A stretch of DNA of 52,192 bases from CAJQND01 sp051010055 (GTDB lineage Bacteria; Pseudomonadota; Alphaproteobacteria; Rhizobiales; CAJQND01), in the NCBI GenBank assembly GCA_051010055.1, contig JBPCVY010000124.1:1-52192 (forward strand), written 5' to 3'. A model generated the notes under the pieces. That model saw only the letters and a program-made list of their open reading frames with translations. It made no database searches and was not told the origin of the DNA. Below are positions 16,870 to 25,416 of the stretch, in pieces (position 1 is the stretch's first letter; the number at the start of each line of letters is the position of its first letter). Made by a program: the position numbers and the translations under genes.

Positions 16870-17649
16870 TTAACTGTCTAGCTTTGTTGCACCGTTCGCA
16901 AACAGGAACGTGCAACGCTTTTTCATCCGGGCAGCCGTCATGCGAAAGCCAGCTTCGGCCAGGAGAGTAGAGACCGCAGCGAGAGTATTTTCCTGGACCG
17001 TGCCGCGCTCATAGCTGCAATCGACGGAAACAAAGTCTGTTCTGGCCAACATTCTAGTAGCACCTTTCAGCACCTCGGGCTCTGCTCCTTCTGCCTCAAC
17101 CTTCAGCAATTTAATCTTCTTCACATCATGATTTTTACAATAATCATCAAGAGTTATAGCCGGTACTTCTGATACAGAATCAAATTCGCTAATTTCAAAA
17201 ACGCTGCTGTCTGCGGTGTTGGTCTTGTTGTGGAACTTCAAAACCGTGTTCTCATGCCAAAGGCATTTGCGGTTGGTTTTCCCCGCCCCGTCAAATGCAT
17301 TGAGGTCGCAGGCATTCGCTGCCGTTTCATCCGGTTCGAAGGCGTGATAGCCAGCACCGCGCGCCGCCGCCCAGATAGAAAGTTCACCGGCATTTGCGCC
17401 GCAATCTATGAACACGTCATCCGGCGCAATCTCCACCTGCGGCAGATTATAGTTCACCGCCAGTTTTTCGATGGTTGGGCCAATACCCCTCTTGTAGCGC
17501 CAGTTGCGCCGGTGGTGGGGCACGTAAAGCCGGGTGCCATTTTCTTCCACAAAGTACAATTGTGCCGCTGCGTCATGGCGAAGACGCACCGGCCTCAAAA
17601 GGAGGAAATTGGCGATGTTGTAGCCTAATGCAACCAGTTTAGGATTCAT
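16870..17649 (-). CDS. FkbM-family methyltransferase (copy 2)
   Basis: The 259-residue protein is of the same superfamily as its neighbour but clearly divergent, not a recent duplicate. The SAM site is IDCGANAGELSIWAA near residue 92, then AFEPDETAAN, and KLLKVEAEGAEPEVLKGA near residue 190 matches the FkbM VKIDVEG motif. The N-terminal region (YNIANFLLLRP) is mildly hydrophobic and may associate with the membrane. It is the first gene of the minus-strand run, divergent from petA across 222 bases that should hold both promoters. Confidence 0.87.
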   Translation of the reverse strand: MNPKLVALGYNIANFLLLRPVRLRHDAAAQLYFVEENGTRLYVPHHRRNWRYKRGIGPTIEKLAVNYNLPQVEIAPDDVFIDCGANAGELSIWAAARGAGYHAFEPDETAANACDLNAFDGAGKTNRKCLWHENTVLKFHNKTNTADSSVFEISEFDSVSEVPAITLDDYCKNHDVKKIKLLKVEAEGAEPEVLKGATRMLARTDFVSVDCSYERGTVQENTLAAVSTLLAEAGFRMTAARMKKRCTFLFANGATKLDS

Positions 17650-17871
17650 TGGATGCTCTTACATCGGGAAGACGGACAAGCGCAAGACTGCGGCACCTTG
17701 CCCTATTCATTCAACAAGGCCAATCACTGGACATTCGTTACGCACAGTGTAAAAACAACCGGCGGGATTCATGGGCGGCGATCTGCATCCAATTTGCCAT
17801 TCCAGGCAGCAGTTGCAGGCACGTTTTCATGATATTTGAAAGAATTTTAGCCTGGAAAAGAGGAATACACC

Positions 17872-18432
17872 GTGGCGACCATGGATAGTAATGAAACCAA
17901 CCGGCGCGATTTTCTGTATATCGCAACCGGCGCGGTCGGAGTGACAGGCGCGGCCTTGGCCATGTGGCCACTGGTTGACCAGATGAATCCGGATGCGTCA
18001 GTGAAGGCGCTGTCATCTGTTGAAGTAGACCTGGCGCCCATTGAAGAAGGGCAATCGGTCACAATCAAATGGCGCGGCAATCCGGTATTTATACGTCACC
18101 GTACTGCCAAGGAAATTGAGGAATCAAAGAGCGTGCCGCTCGATCAGTTGCCTGATCCAATCGCCCGCAACGACAACGTTGCAACAGACGCTCCGGCCAC
18201 AGACGAAAACCGCGTGGTTGATGGCAAAGAGAAGTTCCTGGTGATGCTTGGTGTGTGTACCCATCTGGGCTGCGTGCCGATTGGCGATGCCGGTGAATAT
18301 GATGGCTGGTTCTGCCCGTGCCACGGCTCCCACTACGACACGTCGGGGCGTATTCGCAAAGGCCCAGCGCCGACTAACCTGCTGGTGCCTGAATACACCT
18401 ACATTTCCGACACCAAAATCAAGATCGGCTAA
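17872..18432 (+). CDS. petA: Ubiquinol-cytochrome c reductase, Rieske iron-sulfur subunit
   Basis: Rieske protein of the bc1 complex, 186 residues, which passes an electron from ubiquinol to cytochrome c1. A twin-arginine-type N-terminus (NRRDFLY, residues 10-16) precedes the single membrane anchor. The 2Fe-2S ligands are in CTHLGC (C129, H131) and CPCHGSH (C148, H151), with C134 and C150 as the structural disulfide. The start is GTG at 17872, eight bases after AAGAGGA; an ATG three codons later is possible. First gene of petABC. Confidence 0.97.
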   Translation: MATMDSNETNRRDFLYIATGAVGVTGAALAMWPLVDQMNPDASVKALSSVEVDLAPIEEGQSVTIKWRGNPVFIRHRTAKEIEESKSVPLDQLPDPIARNDNVATDAPATDENRVVDGKEKFLVMLGVCTHLGCVPIGDAGEYDGWFCPCHGSHYDTSGRIRKGPAPTNLLVPEYTYISDTKIKIG

Positions 18433-18443
18433 GGGAGATAGCT

Positions 18444-19703
18444 ATGTCAGGACATTCGACCTATCAGCCGACGAACCCTATTGCAAAATGGTTCGACAAG
18501 CAGTTGCCGCTGCTTTCCATGACACACGAGTTCATGACGTTTCCAACGCCGAAGAACCTCAACTATCTGTGGACCTTTGGCGCAATTTTGACAATCTGCC
18601 TGATGATCCAGATCCTCACCGGCATTGTTCTGGTGATGCACTATACGCCGCATGTCAGCATGGCGTTCGATTCGGTCGAGCACATCATGCGTGATGTGAA
18701 CTATGGCTGGATGATCCGCTATATTCACGCTGTGGGCGCTTCGATGTTCTTCATCGCCGTCTACATTCACATGCTGCGCGGGCTCTATTACGGCTCTTAC
18801 AAGGCGCCGCGCGAGATTCTCTGGATTCTCGGCGTTATCATCTACATTCTGATGATGGCCGCCGGGTTTATGGGCTACGTGCTCCCATGGGGCCAGATGA
18901 GCTTCTGGGGCGCGAAGGTGATCACCAACCTGTTCTCGGCCATTCCGTTCATCGGCGATGCTGTGGTGACGTGGCTGTGGGGTGGTTTCTCGGTGGACAA
19001 TCCGACCCTTAACCGCTTCTTCTCGCTGCACTACTTGTTGCCATTCATGATCCTCGGCGTGGTGGGCCTTCACATCTGGGCGCTGCACGTTCCCGGAAAC
19101 AACAATCCGACGGGTGTTTCGGTGAAGTCCGGTCAGGACACGGTGCCTTTCCATCCATATATGACCATGAAAGACGCATTTGCTGCGATGTGCTTCCTCA
19201 TCGTGTTCGCGTTCTTCGTGTTCTATCAGCCGAACTATCTCGGCCACCCGATCAACTACGAACCTGCTGACCCACTGGTAACCCCGGCTCATATCGTGCC
19301 GGAATGGTATTACCTGCCCTTCTACGCCATCTTGCGGTCCATTCCGGACAAGTTGATGGGTGTGATCGCCATGTTCGGAGCCATCGGCATTCTTTTCTTC
19401 CTGCCCTGGCTCGACACCTCCAAGGTGCGTTCAGGCAGCTACCGGCCGATTTTCCAGGTGTTCTTCTGGCTTTTCGTAATTGTTTGCCTATTGCTTGGCT
19501 ATGCCGGTTCGCAGCCTGCAGAAGGCAAATGGCTGCTGATTGCCCAACTTGGCACGGCTTATTACTTCCTGTTCTTCCTGGTCATCCTGCCGGTTGTCGG
19601 GCTTATTGAAAGTCCAAAACCAAGACCGGCCTCCATATCGGAAGACGTGCTCGCCAAGCGATCGCAAAAACAGGCCGATGCCGCGCCACAGGCGGCAGAG
19701 TGA
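18444..19703 (+). CDS. petB: Cytochrome b of the bc1 complex
   Basis: Central membrane subunit of ubiquinol-cytochrome c reductase, 419 residues, with eight membrane helices and two b hemes. Heme-ligand helices include RYIHAVGASMFFIAVYIHM and the second-His helix near HYLLPFMILGVVGLHIWALH. The Qo-site PEWY motif appears as VPEWYYLPFYAILR. Length matches alphaproteobacterial cytochrome b. AGGGAG precedes the ATG, 11 bases after the petA stop; the stop overlaps the upstream end of the petC reading frame. Confidence 0.98.
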   Translation: MSGHSTYQPTNPIAKWFDKQLPLLSMTHEFMTFPTPKNLNYLWTFGAILTICLMIQILTGIVLVMHYTPHVSMAFDSVEHIMRDVNYGWMIRYIHAVGASMFFIAVYIHMLRGLYYGSYKAPREILWILGVIIYILMMAAGFMGYVLPWGQMSFWGAKVITNLFSAIPFIGDAVVTWLWGGFSVDNPTLNRFFSLHYLLPFMILGVVGLHIWALHVPGNNNPTGVSVKSGQDTVPFHPYMTMKDAFAAMCFLIVFAFFVFYQPNYLGHPINYEPADPLVTPAHIVPEWYYLPFYAILRSIPDKLMGVIAMFGAIGILFFLPWLDTSKVRSGSYRPIFQVFFWLFVIVCLLLGYAGSQPAEGKWLLIAQLGTAYYFLFFLVILPVVGLIESPKPRPASISEDVLAKRSQKQADAAPQAAE

Positions 19704-19735
19704 TGATGGCAAACCGCGAATTTAGGAAAAAAGTG

Positions 19736-20557
19736 ATGAAATCAATCTCCAAACTCATCGCCGCCGCGGGCATTGCCGTCGTTGCAGTCACCGGCCCGGC
19801 CCTTGCTGCCGGCGAAGTTAAACCCGCCAAAGACGTGGCCTTCTCATTTGAAGGCCCGTTCGGCACATTTGACCGTGGACAGCTGCAACGCGGATATCAG
19901 GTCTACACCGAAGTGTGTGCGGCCTGTCACTCCATGCGCCTTCTGGCCTACCGCAACCTGGGCGAGCCTGGTGGACCAGAATTCCCTGAAGAGCAGGTCA
20001 AGGCAATTGCGGCATCGGTGGAAGTTGAAGCCGGCCCTAACGATGAAGGCGACATGTTCGAGCGCCCCGGTATTCCGGCCGACCGTTTTGTATCGCCTTT
20101 TCCGAACGCCAATGCGGCACGCGCAGCAAGCGATGGCGCTTACCCGCCTGACCTTTCGCTGATCGCAAAAGCCCGTGCCGGTTTCCACGGCATTATTACG
20201 CAGCTGGTAAAGGGCTCAGGCGGCGCGGAATATGTTTATTCTGTTCTTACCGGATATGAAGACCCGGCAGGTCATGGCGGTGAAGAGGCTCCGGAAGGTA
20301 AACACTACAACCCCTATTCCGAGCTTGGCCCATGGATTTCAATGGCGCCGCCGCTCAGCGACGACCAGGTTGAGTATTCCGACGGCACGCCGGCAACTGT
20401 TGATCAAATGTCAAAAGACGTCTCCGCATATCTCATGTGGGCCGCTGAACCAACCATGGAAGCGCGCAAAAGCATGGGCCTTCGGGTTATGATCTTTTTG
20501 ATCATTCTTGGCTTCCTGCTTTACCTGACGAAAAAGAAAATCTGGCGCGACGTCTAA
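19736..20557 (+). CDS. petC: Cytochrome c1 of the bc1 complex
   Basis: Heme-bearing subunit that hands electrons to soluble or membrane cytochrome c; 273 residues. A signal peptide (SKLIAAAGIAVVAVTGPALAA) is followed by the heme motif VCAACHSMR. The axial Met is probably in the WISMAPPL region, and a C-terminal anchor (LRVMIFLIILGFLLYL) ends in KKKIWRDV. The frame is open back to GTG 19700 and ATG 19703, overlapping petB. I prefer the ATG at 19736 because AGGAAAA lies at proper spacing and the signal peptide then starts normally. The operon ends with a strong terminator. Confidence 0.96.
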   Translation: MKSISKLIAAAGIAVVAVTGPALAAGEVKPAKDVAFSFEGPFGTFDRGQLQRGYQVYTEVCAACHSMRLLAYRNLGEPGGPEFPEEQVKAIAASVEVEAGPNDEGDMFERPGIPADRFVSPFPNANAARAASDGAYPPDLSLIAKARAGFHGIITQLVKGSGGAEYVYSVLTGYEDPAGHGGEEAPEGKHYNPYSELGPWISMAPPLSDDQVEYSDGTPATVDQMSKDVSAYLMWAAEPTMEARKSMGLRVMIFLIILGFLLYLTKKKIWRDV

Positions 20558-20583
20558 AACTCGTCCAGAATTCGAACCAACAA

Positions 20584-20611
20584 GGACCCGCCTCATGGCG
20601 GGTTCTTTTTT
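20584..20611 (+). terminator. Rho-independent terminator of petABC
   Basis: GC-rich stem GGACCCGCC / GGCGGGTTC (nine pairs including one G-T) with a TCAT loop, followed by six T residues. It lies 26 bases after the petC stop and before the MTA phosphorylase gene. Confidence 0.9.
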
Positions 20612-20668
20612 GATTGCACCAGGCATTCGTGCAGACATAAATAACGCAATTGAAAAAAGGGGGACGCA

Positions 20669-21541
20669 ATGGCGGACACAGTGCTCGGTATCATCGGCGG
20701 TTCGGGTTTCTATGATCTGAAGCTGGAGAATTCTCGCCTTGAAGAAGTGAAAGGACCATGGGGGGAACCTTCAGCCCCGCTCAGGTGCGGTGAGATCAAT
20801 GGTCTGCCGATTGTGTTCCTCGCCCGCCACGGCGTAGGTCATGCAATACCCCCCAACGAAATCAACTACCGGGCCAACATTGATGCCCTCAAAAGAGCCG
20901 GTGTTACCGACCTGGTTTCTCTTTCCGCCTGCGGCTCATTCCGCGAGGAACTTGCGCCCGGCGTTTTCGTTCTTGTCGACCAGTTCATCGACCGCACGAT
21001 TGCGCGCAAAAAAACCTTTTTCGGAACGGGCTGTGTTGGCCATGTTTCTTTGGCGAACCCGGTAAGTTCCGGCCTTGTCGGTCGGGTGGCAGAAGCTTCG
21101 GTGGCTGAAGATATTCCCCATCACTTGGGAGGCACATATCTGGTTATGGAGGGCCCGCAATTTTCAACCCTTGCAGAAAGCCATATGTATCGTGCCTGGG
21201 GCTGTGACGTTATCGGCATGACCAACATGCCTGAGGCCAAGCTCGCCCGGGAGGCGGAAATTTGCTATTGCAGCGTTGCCATGGTCACCGACTATGACAG
21301 CTGGCATCCTGCTCATGGCGAGGTAGACGTTCCCTCTATTCTCAAGGTTATGCAGACTAACACAAAAAATGCCGCCCGGCTGGTTTCGCGCCTGGCAACG
21401 GATTTTCCCAAGACCCATCCTGAGTGCCCTGACGGCTCTGACCGGGCACTAGATTTTGCGATTATCACGCCCCCGGAAGCACGCGATCCCGGCCTTGTGG
21501 CAAAGCTGGATGCAGTTGCAGGACGCGTTTTAAAGGCCTGA
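20669..21541 (+). CDS. mtnP: S-methyl-5'-thioadenosine phosphorylase
   Basis: Cleaves methylthioadenosine (by-product of polyamine and homoserine-lactone synthesis) to adenine and 5-methylthioribose 1-phosphate. The 290 residues match MTAP-type nucleoside phosphorylases: phosphate site GIIGGSGFYDL at residues 7-17, ARHGVGHAIPPNEINYRANI near 52, and the base-specificity motif MTNMPEAKLAREAEI. GGGGGAC precedes the ATG at 20669. Adenine produced here can be recycled by the apt product 1.2 kb downstream on the same strand. Confidence 0.95.
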   Translation: MADTVLGIIGGSGFYDLKLENSRLEEVKGPWGEPSAPLRCGEINGLPIVFLARHGVGHAIPPNEINYRANIDALKRAGVTDLVSLSACGSFREELAPGVFVLVDQFIDRTIARKKTFFGTGCVGHVSLANPVSSGLVGRVAEASVAEDIPHHLGGTYLVMEGPQFSTLAESHMYRAWGCDVIGMTNMPEAKLAREAEICYCSVAMVTDYDSWHPAHGEVDVPSILKVMQTNTKNAARLVSRLATDFPKTHPECPDGSDRALDFAIITPPEARDPGLVAKLDAVAGRVLKA

Positions 21542-21655
21542 CCTCTTTCGTCATATTGAAAGTCTTTTTCGTCTTTTGCCCTTTATCAATGCGCGATAGT
21601 GTCTAAAATTGCGTTTCGGAGAAAACGTCAAAAAAAGCTCAGGTGAGGGATTTTT

Positions 21656-22729
21656 ATGAGAAAGCTAATTCTATCCGTCGTGGCCACGGCGGTGATGTTG
21701 CTGTCGGCCACATTCGCCCAGGCCGCTGAACAAACCAAAGTGGGGTTCGTTTATGTCGGCCCGGTGGGTGACCATGGTTGGACATATCGCCACGATATTG
21801 GCCGCCAGGCCGTCGAAAAAGCATTCGGCGACAAGGTTAAAACCACCTATGTGGAAAGCGTGAAGGAAGGCGCGGACGCTGAACGCGTCATTCGCGAGCT
21901 CGCTGCCAATGGCAACGATATCATCTTCACAACGTCGTTTGGCTACATGAACCCGACCGTTAAAGTGGCCAAGCAGTTTCCAAATGTGAAGTTCGAACAT
22001 GCCACCGGCTATAAGCAGGGAGCAAATCTTGCGACATATTCGGCCCGTTTCTACGAAGGCCGTTACGTGGCTGGCATCCTGGCCGGGCATCTGACCAAAT
22101 CAAATGTGATCGGTTACATCGCTTCGTTCCCGATCCCGGAAGTCGTGCGCGGCATCAACGCGTTCACGATTGCCTTGCGCAAGATCAACCCAGAGGCAAC
22201 GGTGAAGGTTGTGTGGGTGTCAACCTGGTATGACCCGGGCAAGGAAGCAGATGCTGCCAAGGTGCTCATGGACCAGGGCGCTGATATCATCCTGCAGCAC
22301 ACCGACTCAACTGCCCCGCTGCAAACAGCTCAAGCCGCCGGCAAGCTTGGATTTGGCCAGGCATCTGATATGGCCCAGTTCGCTCCTAAAGCGCAGCTTA
22401 CATCTATCATCGACAACTGGGATGGCTACTATGTTGACCGGGTGAAAGCAGTAATGGATGGCTCCTGGAAGTCTGGCGATACATGGGGCGGTATCGGTTC
22501 TGGAATGGTTGAAATGGCGCCTTTCAACAAAGATATCCCAGATGATGCCAGAAAAGCGGCAGAAGAAGCACTCGAGGCCATCAAGAGCGGTAAATTCCAC
22601 GCCTTTACCGGTCCGATCAAAAAGCAAGATGGCTCCATGGCGGCCAAAGAAGGGGAAGTTGTCGACGATAAAACCCTTCTCGGCATGAATTTCTACGTTG
22701 AAGGCGTTGAAGGTAAACTGCCAAACTAA
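21656..22729 (+). CDS. BMP/PnrA-family periplasmic substrate-binding protein
   Basis: Periplasmic binding protein of 357 residues from the basic-membrane-protein family, whose characterised members bind nucleosides or purines for ABC import. A signal peptide (about 1-23, ending TFAQA) lacks a lipobox Cys, so the protein should be soluble. The family N-terminal signature is GFVYVGPVGDHGWTY, and the hinge region contains GQASDMAQFAPK. No permease or ATPase genes are adjacent, so the transporter must be encoded elsewhere or be shared. Its place between mtnP and apt supports a purine or thionucleoside ligand by context. Confidence 0.9.
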   Translation: MRKLILSVVATAVMLLSATFAQAAEQTKVGFVYVGPVGDHGWTYRHDIGRQAVEKAFGDKVKTTYVESVKEGADAERVIRELAANGNDIIFTTSFGYMNPTVKVAKQFPNVKFEHATGYKQGANLATYSARFYEGRYVAGILAGHLTKSNVIGYIASFPIPEVVRGINAFTIALRKINPEATVKVVWVSTWYDPGKEADAAKVLMDQGADIILQHTDSTAPLQTAQAAGKLGFGQASDMAQFAPKAQLTSIIDNWDGYYVDRVKAVMDGSWKSGDTWGGIGSGMVEMAPFNKDIPDDARKAAEEALEAIKSGKFHAFTGPIKKQDGSMAAKEGEVVDDKTLLGMNFYVEGVEGKLPN

Positions 22730-22746
22730 GAACGATCAATTAACTC

Positions 22747-22768
22747 GGGGCGGCCTGTAAGCCGCCCC
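22747..22768 (+). terminator. Hairpin after the BMP gene, probable weak terminator
   Basis: Perfect eight-pair GC stem GGGGCGGC / GCCGCCCC with a CTGTAA loop, 17 bases after the BMP stop. The following bases (TAGTCTTGTCT) are only moderately T-rich, so termination may be partial, allowing read-through into apt. Confidence 0.7.
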
Positions 22769-22792
22769 TAGTCTTGTCTGAGAGCACCTTTC

Positions 22793-23338
22793 ATGGACTT
22801 ACGCAACGGCTTCGATATGAAGCGGTATATCCGCACGATTCCCGACTATCCGAAGCCGGGTATCCTGTTTCGCGACATCACCACACTTTTGGCGAACCCG
22901 CACGGGTTCCGTGCCTGTGTGGACGAGCTTGTTTGGCCGTTTCTGGAAGGCGGCATTGACTATGTAATTGGTATTGAGGCGCGCGGGTTTATTCTCGGTG
23001 GCGCGGTGGCGCACGAGCTGGGGCGCGGGTTTGTGCCAATCCGCAAGAAGGGCAAATTGCCGTGGAAAACCATCGGGCGCGAGTATCAGCTTGAGTACGG
23101 CGTTGACCGCATGGAGATTCATGCCGATGCGATCAAAAAGGGGGATCGTATTTTGATGGTTGATGATCTCATCGCCACAGGTGGAACAGCGGATGCGGCT
23201 GCGGCCCTCATCCAGGATTCAGGCGGTGAAATCGTAGCGGCCGCCTTCGTTATCGATTTGCCCGACCTTGGCGGTTCCAAAAAGCTGGAAGAAAAGGGTG
23301 TAAAGGTTCACACACTTGTGGAGTTTGAGGGAGATTAG
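22793..23338 (+). CDS. apt: Adenine phosphoribosyltransferase
   Basis: Purine salvage: adenine plus PRPP gives AMP. The 181-residue protein has the family N-terminus (RTIPDYPKPGILFRDITTLL), the catalytic IGIEARGFILGGAVA near residue 62 and the PRPP loop ILMVDDLIATGGTADAA near residue 118. It follows the MTA phosphorylase and BMP genes, consistent with recovery of adenine. The stop codon overlaps that of the convergent MaoC-like gene by four bases. Confidence 0.97.
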   Translation: MDLRNGFDMKRYIRTIPDYPKPGILFRDITTLLANPHGFRACVDELVWPFLEGGIDYVIGIEARGFILGGAVAHELGRGFVPIRKKGKLPWKTIGREYQLEYGVDRMEIHADAIKKGDRILMVDDLIATGGTADAAAALIQDSGGEIVAAAFVIDLPDLGGSKKLEEKGVKVHTLVEFEGD

Positions 23339-23832
23339 TCCGCCCGCATTTGCACCATTGTGCTGGATATGAACGAAACCACCACTTCGCCGCGCTGATT
23401 GCGCCCCTCGCCGTGTGTTGTCACCAAACCCCATCCGGGCCGGGAATTGAGCGGGCGCTTCTCGATAATTTCCTGGGTGTAAGAGACCGTATCATCCACA
23501 AAAACCGGGCGCGGCCATTTAAGCTCGCGCAAACCGGGGGATACGCCAATTTCCGGCAAGGCAATGCCTTCCGTCTCGCGGGCAGCGCGCTCGGCCATAT
23601 TGAGATCCACATAAACCCGCATCCAGCTGGAGATGGTTTGCCAGCCTGAAGCGCAAAGCTTGCCAAAATGGCTCTTTTGCGCGGCGGCCTCGTCCATGTG
23701 GAAGGCTTGCGGGTCATATTTTTCCGCAAACCCCTTGATGGTTGCCGTATCGAATGTCTTGGCGCCAAGCTCATACTTGGCGCCAACGCTCAAATCTTCA
23801 AAGAAATCTACCAAAACGGTCATTGGTTTCAC
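23335..23832 (-). CDS. MaoC-like hot-dog hydratase (165 aa)
   Basis: Single hot-dog domain protein of the MaoC/(R)-specific enoyl-CoA hydratase group. The hydratase motif region YDPQAFHMDEAAA holds the expected Asp and His, followed by GKLCASGWQT. A second MaoC-like gene lies immediately upstream with a four-base overlap (GTG start in the neighbour's TGA). I use the GTG at 23832; an in-frame ATG at 23823 is possible. Substrate unknown, probably an acyl-CoA. Confidence 0.88.
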   Translation of the reverse strand: MKPMTVLVDFFEDLSVGAKYELGAKTFDTATIKGFAEKYDPQAFHMDEAAAQKSHFGKLCASGWQTISSWMRVYVDLNMAERAARETEGIALPEIGVSPGLRELKWPRPVFVDDTVSYTQEIIEKRPLNSRPGWGLVTTHGEGRNQRGEVVVSFISSTMVQMRAD

Positions 23833-24284
23833 CCTCCCACCGGCGCACGCACGGTAAAAAGTTGCGAACCTTCGGTCTCAGCCTTCACCTCGCCGGTCTG
23901 GTCGAAAAGTTCCCAGCGGATTTTGACAATTCCCATTTCAGGGCGCGATTTTGAGACCCGTTTGGAGAGCACTTCATAGCGGCACGACAAGATGTTGCCC
24001 GGCCGCACGGGACGGCGCCAATTGATGAAATCGAGCCCGAACGACCCCATCGATGCGGCATTCTTCAAGAAGTGATCATAGATGAGCCGCATCTGGATGG
24101 AACACACATGCCAGCCTGACGCAATCAGCCCGCCGGCCATGGAAGATTGCTCGGCTGCCTCTTCATCAGTGTGGAACGGCAACGGGTCATACTCGCGGGC
24201 ATATTCGAGGATCTCTTCACGGGTTACCTCATATGCGCCGTACTCGCCCGTTTCACCGTCAGCAATGTCTTCATAATAGCGCAA
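23829..24284 (-). CDS. MaoC-like hot-dog hydratase (151 aa)
   Basis: Paralogue of the downstream gene: 151 residues with the hydratase motif YDPLPFHTDEEAAEQ followed by GGLIASGWHVC. It begins with TTG at 24284 (RYYEDIADGE), the only in-frame start compatible with the family N-terminus. The four-base overlap with the second gene suggests coupled translation and perhaps a heteromeric enzyme. It is 23 bases downstream of ychF on the same strand. Confidence 0.87.
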   Translation of the reverse strand: MRYYEDIADGETGEYGAYEVTREEILEYAREYDPLPFHTDEEAAEQSSMAGGLIASGWHVCSIQMRLIYDHFLKNAASMGSFGLDFINWRRPVRPGNILSCRYEVLSKRVSKSRPEMGIVKIRWELFDQTGEVKAETEGSQLFTVRAPVGG

Positions 24285-24307
24285 TTGAGGAGCCCTTCCC
24301 GCTTTTG

Positions 24308-25405
24308 TCAGACGTTGAACTTGAACAACAGAACGTCACCATCCTTGACCACATATTCCTTGCCTTCGTCGCGGGCTTTGCCCGCATCTTTGGCAGCATT
24401 TTCACCGCCAAGGGATACATAGTCATCAAAGGCGATGGTTTGCGCCCGGATGAAACCGCGTTCAAAGTCGGTATGAATGGCCCCCGCAGCCCCCGGCGCC
24501 TTGGTGCCTTGCTTGACGGTCCAGGCGCGGGTTTCCTTTGGTCCGGCGGTGAAATAGGTAATGAGGTCAAGCAGTTCGTATCCGGCACGGATGAGCCGAT
24601 TAAGGCCTGGCTCTTCAAGGCCTAGATCGGAAAGGTATTCTTTCTGATCGCCTTCATCGAGTTGCGAAAGCTCCGCCTCGATTTCTGCCGAAATAACAAC
24701 CACGCCAGCCCCGTCCCTTTCGGCCTTTTCACGCACTGCATCAGAATAGGCATTGCCTTCTGCGCCCGCGGTCTCTTCCACGTTGCACACATACAGGACA
24801 GGCTTGGTGGTTAAGAGATTTAGCGCTCGCCAGGCAGGGCGCTCTTCCGGCGTAATCTCGGCCAGGCGCGCCGGTCTGCCGTCCCGCAAAAGGTTCATCG
24901 CCTTTTCCATGAGCCCAAGTGAGGCCTTGGCCTCTTTCTCGCCGCTGCGCGCCTTTTTCTCAAGCGGTTCTGCCCGCCGCTCCAGGCTTTCAAGATCGGC
25001 AATCATCAGCTCGGTTTCAACCACATCGGCATCACGAACCGGGTCAATATCACCTTCGACATGGGTTATATCTGTGTCCTGAAAACATCGCAGCACGTGA
25101 GCAATGGCATCCACTTCGCGGATATTGGCGAGGAACTTGTTGCCCAGTCCCTCGCCTTTCGATGCACCGCGCACCAGCCCGGCAATATCAACAAAGGTGA
25201 GGCGCGTGGCGATCACTTCTTTGGATTTGGCGATGGATGAAATTTTGTCCAGCCTCTCGTCGGGCACTGGAACTTCGCCCACATTAGGTTCGATAGTGCA
25301 GAACGGATAGTTGGCCGCCTGCGCGGCCGCAGTGCGGGTCAAGGCGTTGAAAAGTGTCGATTTGCCCACGTTCGGCAATCCAACGATGCCGCATTTAAAC
25401 CCCAT
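24308..25405 (-). CDS. ychF: Ribosome-associated ATPase YchF
   Basis: Obg-related P-loop protein of 365 residues that prefers ATP and binds ribosomes. The P-loop is GIVGLPNVGKSTLFN at the N-terminus, switch region DIAGLVRGASKGEGLGN near residue 72, and a C-terminal TGS domain (LITYFTAGPKETRAW to the end). Length and organisation match the family. It starts 11 bases after the pth stop, the usual pth-ychF pairing in bacteria. Confidence 0.97.
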   Translation of the reverse strand: MGFKCGIVGLPNVGKSTLFNALTRTAAAQAANYPFCTIEPNVGEVPVPDERLDKISSIAKSKEVIATRLTFVDIAGLVRGASKGEGLGNKFLANIREVDAIAHVLRCFQDTDITHVEGDIDPVRDADVVETELMIADLESLERRAEPLEKKARSGEKEAKASLGLMEKAMNLLRDGRPARLAEITPEERPAWRALNLLTTKPVLYVCNVEETAGAEGNAYSDAVREKAERDGAGVVVISAEIEAELSQLDEGDQKEYLSDLGLEEPGLNRLIRAGYELLDLITYFTAGPKETRAWTVKQGTKAPGAAGAIHTDFERGFIRAQTIAFDDYVSLGGENAAKDAGKARDEGKEYVVKDGDVLLFKFNV

Positions 25406-25416
25406 GGTCGTAGCCT

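Noticed and set aside
18447..19292. A 281-codon open frame antisense to petB
   Set aside because: It is His/Asp/Glu-rich with no fold-like pattern, and lies wholly opposite a well-conserved membrane protein; a codon-bias shadow.
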